The position numbers were made by a program, and so were the translations under genes. 7,910 bases of DNA, taken from contig JASLGD010000399.1 of the NCBI GenBank assembly GCA_030150305.1, positions 1 through 7,910 of the forward strand. Reading direction: 5' to 3'. The number at the start of each line of letters is the position of its first letter. The stretch's first letter is position 1. Under the pieces are notes generated by a model. It had not been told where the DNA came from. It ran no database searches and was given only the letters and a program-made list of their open reading frames with translations. This DNA is from Caldimonas sp. (GTDB lineage: Bacteria; Pseudomonadota; Gammaproteobacteria; Burkholderiales; Burkholderiaceae_C). Below, piece by piece: positions 1 to 4,511 of the stretch.

Positions 1-877
1 ACGCGATGTCCTCGGCGCCGCAGTCGGCGCGCCAGCGGCCGCGCACCCACAGCTGCAGCGGCGGGCCGGAGCCGATCTCTTCTGCGCTCTTCCAGCGCGC
101 CCACGCCGCGCAGCTGTCGCCGTCCATGAAGACGTCGTTGACGATGCGCACGTTCGCCGGGCTCGGCCGCACGACGACCGCCGCGCGGTCGCCGCCGCTC
201 GGGCGGACGGTGACGAGGAGCTTGCCGAGGTTGTACGTGCGCGCGTCGAGCGGCGTGCCGGGCGAGCGCTCGGCGGCGGTCGTCGCCGTCTGCTGCGGGT
301 CGAGCTCGTGGAGCAGCGCGACGTCGTCGAGGACGATGTTGCCGGCGATCTCGCGCACGCCTTCGTCGCGCATCTGCGCGAACCAGCGCCGCAGCTCGTT
401 GGCGGTCAGGCCGACTTCGCCGCCGACGATGACGAGGTTGCCGGCGATGCGGCCGTCGCGCAGCGGCGCGGTCGCGTACGCGCTCGTCCTCCAGCGGTGC
501 GCCGGGCCGAGCAGGTCGAGCGCGGCGAGCGAGGTCACGACCTTGGTGGTCGACGCGAGCAGGAACGGCCGGTCGGCGTGCCAGGCGAGGAGCGGCGCGG
601 CCTCGCCGCCGTCGACCGGGCGGACGTCGAGCGCGAAGCTCGTCGCCGGCAGACCCGAGCTGCGCAGGATCGCCGACACGGCGGGCGGCAGTGCGTCTGC
701 AGCTGCCGTCGCGCCGGACGACTCGCCGCCGCGGCCGGCCGGAGCGGTGCGCGACGAGACCGGGTCGACGAACTGCATCGTCGAGCGGCGTGCTTCGACC
801 GAATCGGGCGCCGTCGCCAGCGACGCCGCGCAGAGCGCGACGGCGAGCGCTTGCCGCGCCGCGGAATCTCGGGGCAT
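1..877 (-). CDS. dacB: D-alanyl-D-alanine carboxypeptidase/endopeptidase, PBP4 (peptidase S13) family, 3'-truncated by window edge
   Basis: Reading the minus strand from the ATG at 877-875 gives 292 residues with no stop before the window edge, so the C-terminal part is missing (PBP4 proteins usually have about 450-500 residues). The N-terminus (residues 1-29) has Arg residues and then a hydrophobic ALAVALCAASLA run, consistent with a Sec signal peptide and a periplasmic enzyme; the Cys there does not fit a lipobox. The active-site SxxK motif is S109-T-T-K112 in LLASTTKVVTSLAALDLLG. It is followed by family-like segments: GRIAGNLVIVGGEVGLT (143-158), GVREIAGNIVLDD (173-185) and the late C256/C286 pair (SCAAW, DCGAED). 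The SxN and KTG motifs would lie beyond the edge. PBP4 enzymes trim or cleave peptidoglycan cross-links. It is the last visible gene of a tetR-TPR-dacB run. No Shine-Dalgarno sequence precedes the ATG, and no other in-frame start was seen in the gap. Odd point: GGEVGL replaces the usual GGDPTL-type segment. Confidence 0.85.
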   Translation of the reverse strand, partial: MPRDSAARQALAVALCAASLATAPDSVEARRSTMQFVDPVSSRTAPAGRGGESSGATAAADALPPAVSAILRSSGLPATSFALDVRPVDGGEAAPLLAWHADRPFLLASTTKVVTSLAALDLLGPAHRWRTSAYATAPLRDGRIAGNLVIVGGEVGLTANELRRWFAQMRDEGVREIAGNIVLDDVALLHELDPQQTATTAAERSPGTPLDARTYNLGKLLVTVRPSGGDRAAVVVRPSPANVRIVNDVFMDGDSCAAWARWKSAEEIGSGPPLQLWVRGRWRADCGAEDIA

Positions 878-922
878 GGCGCGGACCGGGCAAGCGGCGT
901 GCGCGACGCCGCGCCGCGATCC

Positions 923-936
923 CCCGCGTTCGCGGG
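923..936 (-). other. Short GC hairpin directly after the TPR gene stop codon
   Basis: A perfect inverted repeat of 6-bp arms (CCCGCG / CGCGGG) around TT sits immediately after the stop codon of the TPR-like gene, in the 59-bp gap before dacB. There is no T-tract on the minus strand after it, so it is not a standard intrinsic terminator. It could stabilise mRNA or attenuate transcription into dacB. In such GC-rich DNA it may also be chance. Confidence 0.35.
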
Positions 937-1722
937 TCATTCCTCGAGCTCGGCGCGCGCCATCTCGACGTCGAGCCGCTCGGTCGCGTCGAGCGGCTCG
1001 CACGCGGCGGCCTGCTCGTACAGGCGCGTCGCTTCGCTCATCCGCTTCTCGCCCTCGAGCATGACGAGCCCGTGCGCGTACTCGATCATCGCGATCGCCG
1101 AGCCCGGATTGAGCTTGAGCGCGGTCTTGTAGTGCGCGAGCCCGGCGTCCTTGCTCGCGCCCTGCGTGCGGCCGAGCAGCGAGCCGACCTTGTCGATGAC
1201 CTCGGCGTGGTACGCGCCGAGCGCGATGTGGGCGTCGGCGTGCTTCGGCGCCAGCCTGAGCGTCGTCTCGAGCGCGGTCCTGACCTTGGCGCCGAGGCCT
1301 TGCGCGAGCGCCCTGGCGATGCTGATCCCCTGGCTGTAGCGGCCGAGGCCGTACGCCATGGAGTACCAGGCGTTCGCTTCGCCCGGCGCCTCGGCGGCGC
1401 GCCGCTCGGCGCGCTCGGCGACCTCGTGCAGCAGCGCGAGCTTGTTGCGCTCGCTCGCCTCGAGGTACGTCGCGTAGATCGCCTGCGCCTTGTTGGCGAC
1501 GGTCATGCCGCCGGCGATTCCGGCGCCGTGCGCGTGCAGGCCGGCCTCGGTCGCCTTCTCGAATTCGCCGGCGTGGAAGAGCTGCCACGCCGCGAGCAGC
1601 TGCTCGTCGGCGGGCAGCGGCTCGACGTCGCCCGCGTGCAGGCGCGACCACTTCTTCTTCAGCGCGGCGAGGTCGTAGCGGTACGCGGCGGCGTCGTGCG
1701 GGAACGCGTTCCATCTCGCCAT
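937..1722 (-). CDS. TPR-like repeat protein of unknown function
   Basis: This encodes 261 residues with no signal peptide or membrane segment, so it is probably cytoplasmic. It is made of amphipathic alpha-helical pairs resembling tetratricopeptide repeats: residues about 41-60 (LLAAWQLFHAGEFEKATEAG), 148-172 (LETTLRLAPKHADAHIALGAYH), 194-217 (GLAHYKTALKLNPGSAIAMI) and 226-245 (RMSEATRLYEQAAACEP). The pattern of a small residue, a Tyr, and then the L-x-P turn is TPR-like. I do not recognise a named family; TPR proteins generally act as protein-protein scaffolds. The start at 1722 is chosen because a strong GGAGGT Shine-Dalgarno lies 8 nt upstream. The open frame runs on upstream to 2145, but that part overlaps tetR antiparallel in codon use and looks like shadow. 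The start lies only 2 bp after the tetR stop, so the two are almost certainly co-transcribed and probably translationally coupled. A role linked to the regulator or exporter is guesswork. Confidence 0.8.
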   Translation of the reverse strand: MARWNAFPHDAAAYRYDLAALKKKWSRLHAGDVEPLPADEQLLAAWQLFHAGEFEKATEAGLHAHGAGIAGGMTVANKAQAIYATYLEASERNKLALLHEVAERAERRAAEAPGEANAWYSMAYGLGRYSQGISIARALAQGLGAKVRTALETTLRLAPKHADAHIALGAYHAEVIDKVGSLLGRTQGASKDAGLAHYKTALKLNPGSAIAMIEYAHGLVMLEGEKRMSEATRLYEQAAACEPLDATERLDVEMARAELEE

Positions 1723-1724
1723 GG

Positions 1725-2399
1725 TCAGCCACCTCCGTCGTCGTTGACGTAGCGTCGGGCGAGCGCCTGCAAGTGCTCGCGCTGGGCGGCGTCGAGGTAC
1801 GGCGCGAGCAGGGCGAGGACGTGGAACGCGCCGCGCAGGAGCGCCGCGCTCGCCGCCTCGGGCTCGAGCGCGCGGCGCGGATCGCGCACGTACTCGAAGC
1901 TCAGCCAGTAGGTGAGGACGACGACCATCGCCGTCGCGACGGGACCGGCCTCGCTCGCGGCGATGACGACGCCGCTGCTCGCGGCGATGCCGTCGAGCAC
2001 CGCCTGCACGGCGCGGGCCTTGCGCTCGAGGACGAACTTGAAGTGCGTCTCGAGCTTGCGGTGGTTCGAGAGCAGGTCGTTGAGGTCGCGGTAGAGGAAC
2101 CGGTACGACCAGATCAGCTCGAACAGCATGTGGAAGAAGAGCCACGCGTCCTCGACGTCGCCGACGTCGTCGGCGGCGCGCAGCAGCTCGGTGAGCGCGG
2201 CGTCGTAGCGGTCGTAGAGCTTGAGGATCAGCCCTTCCTTGGCCGGGTAGTGGTAGTACAGGTTGCCCGGGCTGATGCCGAGCTCGGCCGAGATCAGCGT
2301 CGTCGAGACGTTCGGCTCGCCGAAGCGGTTGAACAGCTCGAGCGTCGTGTCGAGGATCCGCTCCGCGGTCCGCCGCGGTTTCTTGGTCTGGCTGGGCAT
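1725..2399 (-). CDS. TetR/AcrR-family transcriptional regulator
   Basis: This is a 224-residue protein, a normal length for TetR regulators. The N-terminal DNA-binding domain covers residues about 8-58: RRTAERILDTTLELFNRFG (helix 1), then VSTTLISAELGISPGNLYYHY (31-51). The latter is the helix-turn-helix with the family's typical G-x-L-Y-Y-H-Y recognition-helix end, followed by PAKEGLI. The rest is an all-helical ligand-binding/dimerisation domain rich in aromatic residues (for example WLFFHMLFELIWSYRFLYRDL, in residues 86-106). This domain type usually binds a hydrophobic ligand and relieves repression, but the ligand is unknown. The gene is divergent from an ABC exporter (91-bp gap) and leads an operon with the TPR-like gene. 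Autoregulation and control of the exporter are inferred from this arrangement and from a palindrome just upstream of the start codon. The ATG at 2399 has no good Shine-Dalgarno but is the only start that keeps the full helix 1. Confidence 0.93.
   Translation of the reverse strand: MPSQTKKPRRTAERILDTTLELFNRFGEPNVSTTLISAELGISPGNLYYHYPAKEGLILKLYDRYDAALTELLRAADDVGDVEDAWLFFHMLFELIWSYRFLYRDLNDLLSNHRKLETHFKFVLERKARAVQAVLDGIAASSGVVIAASEAGPVATAMVVVLTYWLSFEYVRDPRRALEPEAASAALLRGAFHVLALLAPYLDAAQREHLQALARRYVNDDGGG
1731..1736 (-). promoter_or_regulatory. Shine-Dalgarno for the TPR gene, embedded in the tetR 3' end
   Basis: GGAGGT on the minus strand lies 8 nt before the ATG of the TPR-like gene and is built from the closing glycine codons of tetR (…Asp-Asp-Gly-Gly-Gly-stop). 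It decides the start of the TPR gene, and it implies that ribosomes finishing tetR can re-initiate on the next gene. Confidence 0.75.
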
Positions 2400-2404
2400 G
2401 CGTG

Positions 2405-2425
2405 GGTCGCGCTGGCTGCTCGACC
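2405..2425. promoter_or_regulatory. Candidate TetR operator: imperfect 21-bp palindrome
   Basis: The arms GGTCGnGC and GCnCGACC (7 of 8 positions paired) surround a 5-bp centre, TGGCT. The site begins 6 bp upstream of the tetR start codon and ends at a minus-strand -10-like TAGAAG. Its size and symmetry fit TetR-family operators, and its position would let a bound dimer block tetR transcription. The assignment rests on symmetry and position only; the genome-specific motif is not known to me. Confidence 0.4.
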
Positions 2426-2430
2426 TTCTA
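2425..2430 (-). promoter_or_regulatory. Possible -10 element of the tetR operon
   Basis: TAGAAG on the minus strand lies 25 nt upstream of the tetR ATG, in otherwise very GC-rich DNA. No clear -35 is visible at the expected distance. Together with TAGAAT on the opposite strand it forms an inverted TTCTAG/CTAGAA pair that marks two divergent promoters. Confidence 0.35.
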
Positions 2431-2474
2431 GCACCGGCGCGGACGGCCGCCCATCGGCTTGCCCCCTAGCTCCC

Positions 2475-2480
2475 TAGAAT
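2475..2480 (+). promoter_or_regulatory. Probable -10 element of the ABC exporter operon
   Basis: TAGAAT matches the sigma-70 -10 consensus at 5 of 6 positions and stands out in this GC-rich gap. It ends only 10 nt before the ATG of the ATPase gene. Transcription would therefore begin a few nt before or at the start codon, giving a leaderless or near-leaderless mRNA. No convincing -35 (TTGACA-like) lies 16-18 bp upstream, so an activator or extended contacts may be needed. Confidence 0.5.
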
Positions 2481-2490
2481 CGTCCGCGCC

Positions 2491-3414
2491 ATGCCGGCCG
2501 TCTCGTTCGTGAACGTCGCCAAGACGTATGCCTCCGCGCGCGGCGACGTGCGCGCGCTCGACGACGTCACCTTCGACATCGCGCAAGGCGAGTTCTTCGG
2601 CCTGCTCGGCCCGAACGGCGCCGGCAAGACGACGCTGATCAGCATCCTTGCCGGCCTCGCGCGCGCGACCGCGGGGCGCGTCGCGGTGCTCGGCCACGAC
2701 GTGCAGACGCAGTACGCGGCGGCGCGCAGGCTGCTCGGCGTCGTCCCGCAGGAGCTCGTCTTCGATCCGTTCTTCACCGTGCGCGAGGCGCTGCGGATCC
2801 AGAGCGGCTACTTCGGCGTCCGCGGCAACGACGCCTGGATCGACGAGCTGCTCGCCAATCTCGGCCTCGCCGACAAGGCGCAGGCGAACATGCGCCAGCT
2901 CTCGGGCGGCATGAAGCGGCGCGTCCTCGTCGCGCAGGCACTGGTGCATCGGCCGCCGGTGATCGTCCTGGACGAGCCGACGGCCGGAGTCGACGTCGAG
3001 CTGCGGCAGACGCTCTGGCAGTTCATCGCCCGCCTCAACCGCGAAGGCCACACCGTGCTGCTGACGACGCACTACCTCGAAGAGGCGGAGGCGCTCTGCG
3101 GCCGCATCGCGATGCTGAAGCAAGGCCGCGTCGTCGCGCTCGACCGCACGTCGGCGCTGCTCGCCGGCACCGCGAGCACGATGCTGCGCTTCAAGCTCGA
3201 CAAGCCGCTGCCGCCGCAGCTCGTCGCCAACGCGCGCGTCACCGGCCGGATCGTGCAGATCACGGCGCACGACGCGCGCGAGGTCGAGTCGATCCTCGGC
3301 GTGCTGCACGCGGCGGGGTGCGAGCCCGAGGACCTCGAGATCGGCCGCGCCGACCTCGAGGACGTCTTCCTCGAGATCATGCGCGGCGAGACGCCGGCGC
3401 GGGTGGCGGCATGA
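2491..3414 (+). CDS. ABC-2 type exporter, ATP-binding protein (YadG-like)
   Basis: This encodes 307 residues of a complete ABC nucleotide-binding domain. The visible motifs are Walker A GPNGAGKT (40-47), Q-loop Q87 (VVPQE), signature LSGGMKRR (137-144), Walker B VIVLDEPT (157-164, catalytic E162), D-loop (AGVD) and the switch His H194 (LTTHYLEEAEAL). A C-terminal extension (about 225-307) ends in DLEDVFLEIMRGE, which is usual for ATPases of the DrrA/NodI/CcmA-like group paired with ABC-2 permeases. Acting at the inner face of the cytoplasmic membrane, it would power export by the permease encoded next. The substrate is unknown; family members export drugs, lipids or polysaccharides. No Shine-Dalgarno precedes the ATG, which fits the close -10 element. 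The stop codon overlaps an ATG (ATGA) that opens the mini-ORF before the permease. Control by the divergent TetR is likely but inferred. Confidence 0.95.
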   Translation: MPAVSFVNVAKTYASARGDVRALDDVTFDIAQGEFFGLLGPNGAGKTTLISILAGLARATAGRVAVLGHDVQTQYAAARRLLGVVPQELVFDPFFTVREALRIQSGYFGVRGNDAWIDELLANLGLADKAQANMRQLSGGMKRRVLVAQALVHRPPVIVLDEPTAGVDVELRQTLWQFIARLNREGHTVLLTTHYLEEAEALCGRIAMLKQGRVVALDRTSALLAGTASTMLRFKLDKPLPPQLVANARVTGRIVQITAHDAREVESILGVLHAAGCEPEDLEIGRADLEDVFLEIMRGETPARVAA

Positions 3415-3491
3415 GCGCCGCCGCACGGCCGTTCCGAAGGCGACGCTCCGGCGCGACCGGCCGCAGTCCGAGGGTGCTCGCATGAGCGCCG
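3401..3491 (+). repeat. Pair of 20-bp near-identical direct repeats flanking the ATPase-permease spacer
   Basis: Positions 3401-3420 and 3472-3491 match at 17 of 20 bases. Both begin GGGTG and end in an identical 12-mer, GCATGAGCGCCG. The offset is 71 bp. Each copy carries an ATGA: the first spans the ATPase stop, the second the permease start. The pattern suggests that an originally overlapping ATPase/permease junction was split by a 71-bp duplication or insertion. The second copy also supplies GAGGGTG as the permease Shine-Dalgarno. Confidence 0.6.
3411..3485 (+). CDS. Possible 24-residue coupling mini-ORF between ATPase and permease
   Basis: The ATG at 3411 overlaps the ATPase stop (ATGA). 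The frame stays open for 24 codons and ends in the TGA that overlaps the permease ATG (ATGA). The product starts MSAAARPFRRRRSG and ends SPRVLA; it is strongly basic, with no membrane segment and no known family. Ribosomes could pass from ATPase to permease through it, so its role may be translational coupling and not a functional peptide. There is no separate Shine-Dalgarno beyond the ATPase coding end. The exact fit at both ends may simply follow from the flanking repeat copies plus an open frame, so its status as a gene is uncertain. Confidence 0.35.
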   Translation: MSAAARPFRRRRSGATGRSPRVLA

Positions 3492-4282
3492 TTTCGCTGG
3501 CCTCGCCGAAGATCGAGACCAGCGTCCTCGCCGGCGCGCGCACGCTCCTCTACAAGGAGGTGCTGCGCTTCTGGAAGGTGAGCTTCCAGACCGTCGCGGC
3601 GCCGGTGCTGACGGCGATGCTCTACCTGCTGATCTTCGGCCACGTGCTGCAAGGCCGCGTCAAGGTCTTCGGCAGCGTCGACTACACGAGCTTCCTCATT
3701 CCCGGGCTCGTGATGATGAGCGTGCTGCAGAACGCGTTCGCGAACTCGAGCTCGTCGCTGATCCAGAGCAAGATCACCGGCAACCTCGTCTTCCTCCTCG
3801 TCACGCCGCTTTCGCACTGGGCGTGGTTCGTCGCCTACGTCGGCGCTTCGGTCGTGCGCGGCGCCGCGGTCGGTGCCGGCGTGCTGCTCGTCACCGTGTG
3901 GTTCGCGCCGCTGCACGTCGACAACGTCCTCTGGATCGCGTTCTTCACGATCGCCGGCGCCGCGCTCATGGGAGCGCTCGGCCTCGTCGCGGGCCTCTGG
4001 GCGGAGAAGTTCGACCAGATCGCCGCGTTCCAGAACTTCATCATCATGCCGATGACGTTCCTCTCGGGCGTCTTCTATTCGGTGAAGTCGCTGCCGCCGG
4101 TCTGGTACGAGGCGAGCCACCTCAATCCGTTCTTCTACATGATCGACGGCTTTCGCCACGGCTTCTTCGGCACGAGCGATGTTTCGCCCTGGACGAGCTT
4201 CGCTGTCGTGCTCGCGAGTCTCGCGGTGATCTGTGTCGTGTGCCTGCACTTGCTCCGGATCGGCTACAAGATTCGGCACTGA
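3482..4282 (+). CDS. ABC-2 type exporter, permease (YadH-like)
   Basis: This is a 266-residue integral membrane protein with six predicted helices at roughly 36-56, 70-90, 112-140, 149-173, 181-200 and 239-260, the normal topology of ABC-2 permeases. The segment before helix 1 (LLYKEVLRFWKVSFQTVAAP) is the amphipathic interface stretch typical of the family. FLSGVFYSVKSLPPVW (193-208) followed by LNPFFYMIDGFRHG (214-227) is the characteristic ABC-2 signature region. It would form the membrane channel with the ATPase encoded 67 bp upstream. The start at 3482 is supported by a GAGGG Shine-Dalgarno 6 nt upstream and by the homologous-looking N-terminus. The earlier ATG at 3411 is out of frame (offset 71) and cannot be its start. 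The closest match I recognise is YadH-type permeases of beta- and gammaproteobacteria; the substrate is unknown. Confidence 0.94.
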   Translation: MSAVSLASPKIETSVLAGARTLLYKEVLRFWKVSFQTVAAPVLTAMLYLLIFGHVLQGRVKVFGSVDYTSFLIPGLVMMSVLQNAFANSSSSLIQSKITGNLVFLLVTPLSHWAWFVAYVGASVVRGAAVGAGVLLVTVWFAPLHVDNVLWIAFFTIAGAALMGALGLVAGLWAEKFDQIAAFQNFIIMPMTFLSGVFYSVKSLPPVWYEASHLNPFFYMIDGFRHGFFGTSDVSPWTSFAVVLASLAVICVVCLHLLRIGYKIRH

Positions 4283-4330
4283 ACGCGATGCATGCAAAGA
4301 TCGAGCGCGGCGCGAGGGCGGCAGCCTGTC

Positions 4331-4425
4331 GCGGCGCAGCTGCGCCGCCCTCGGCAAAGCCGAGGGTCCGCTGCGAGCAGCGCAGGGGACCCGGCCCGCA
4401 AGGCCGGGCGCCGCAGCTGCGCGGC
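4331..4425. repeat. 95-bp composite inverted repeat made of nested hairpins (REP/MITE-like)
   Basis: The 20-bp ends (4331-4350 and 4406-4425) are inverted copies matching at 18 of 20 positions, each centred on CGCAGCTGCG. Inside lie three further hairpins. CCCTCGGC-AAA-GCCGAGGG at 4348-4366 is a perfect 8-bp stem. CGCTGC-GA-GCAGCG occupies 4369-4382, and CCCGGCC-CGCAA-GGCCGGG occupies 4390-4408 (perfect 7-bp stem). The left end alone is a perfect 18-bp palindrome (4331-4348). No open frame with good coding character and no transposase are present. It lies between the exporter operon and the sugar-acid operon, where it could act as an mRNA-stabilising or transcription-damping structure. There is no U-tract, so it is not a classical terminator. 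Confidence 0.65.
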
Positions 4426-4447
4426 AGCGGCCCCGCCCCCGCCCTTG

Positions 4448-4462
4448 CGCGCTCGGTGCGCG
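4448..4462 (+). other. Additional GC hairpin before the sugar-acid operon
   Basis: CGCGC and GCGCG arms enclose a TCGGT loop, followed by TTCTG. The stem is only 5 bp and there is no proper T-run, so a terminator function is weak. The remaining bases of the 4283-4511 gap hold an 8-bp palindrome TGCATGCA at 4289-4296 and a C-rich stretch (4431-4444), but no promoter I could support. Confidence 0.3.
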
Positions 4463-4499
4463 TTCTGCCCGAGGTCCACGGCGCGCGTGATCTGCGCCG

Positions 4500-4505
4500 A
4501 AGGAG
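4500..4505 (+). promoter_or_regulatory. Shine-Dalgarno that fixes a GTG start for the dehydratase
   Basis: AAGGAG lies 6 nt upstream of the GTG at 4512, an ideal spacing. The first in-frame ATG, at 4527, would be 21 nt away, which is too far. GTG is therefore the preferred start, adding five residues (MTASG) before MKKGL. Confidence 0.75.
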
Positions 4506-4511
4506 CGCAAC

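Noticed and set aside
832..877. Lipoprotein signal in the PBP4 N-terminus
   Set aside because: The Cys at residue 16 is preceded by V-A-L, and Leu at -1 does not fit a lipobox; an ordinary signal peptide is more likely.
6..1752. Long plus-strand frames over the dacB and TPR region
   Set aside because: They are Arg/Ala/Ser-rich with no motifs, while the minus strand encodes a recognisable PBP4 and a helical repeat protein.
1723..2145. N-terminal extension of the TPR gene into tetR
   Set aside because: It overlaps tetR in another frame on the same strand, is Arg/Pro-rich, and a strong Shine-Dalgarno with an ATG marks 1722 as the start.
4289..4296. TGCATGCA palindrome as a regulator site for the sugar-acid operon
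   Set aside because: It is only 8 bp, more than 200 bp from the start codon, with no second copy and no nearby regulator gene.
4348..4366. Intrinsic terminator after the permease
   Set aside because: The 8-bp stem with an AAA loop is strong, but the following bases are TCCGCTG with no T-run. It is better read as part of the composite repeat.
3468..4367. Shared CCGAGGGT between the 71-bp spacer and the composite repeat
   Set aside because: Eight matching bases without further alignment are not enough to call the two elements related in DNA this GC-rich.
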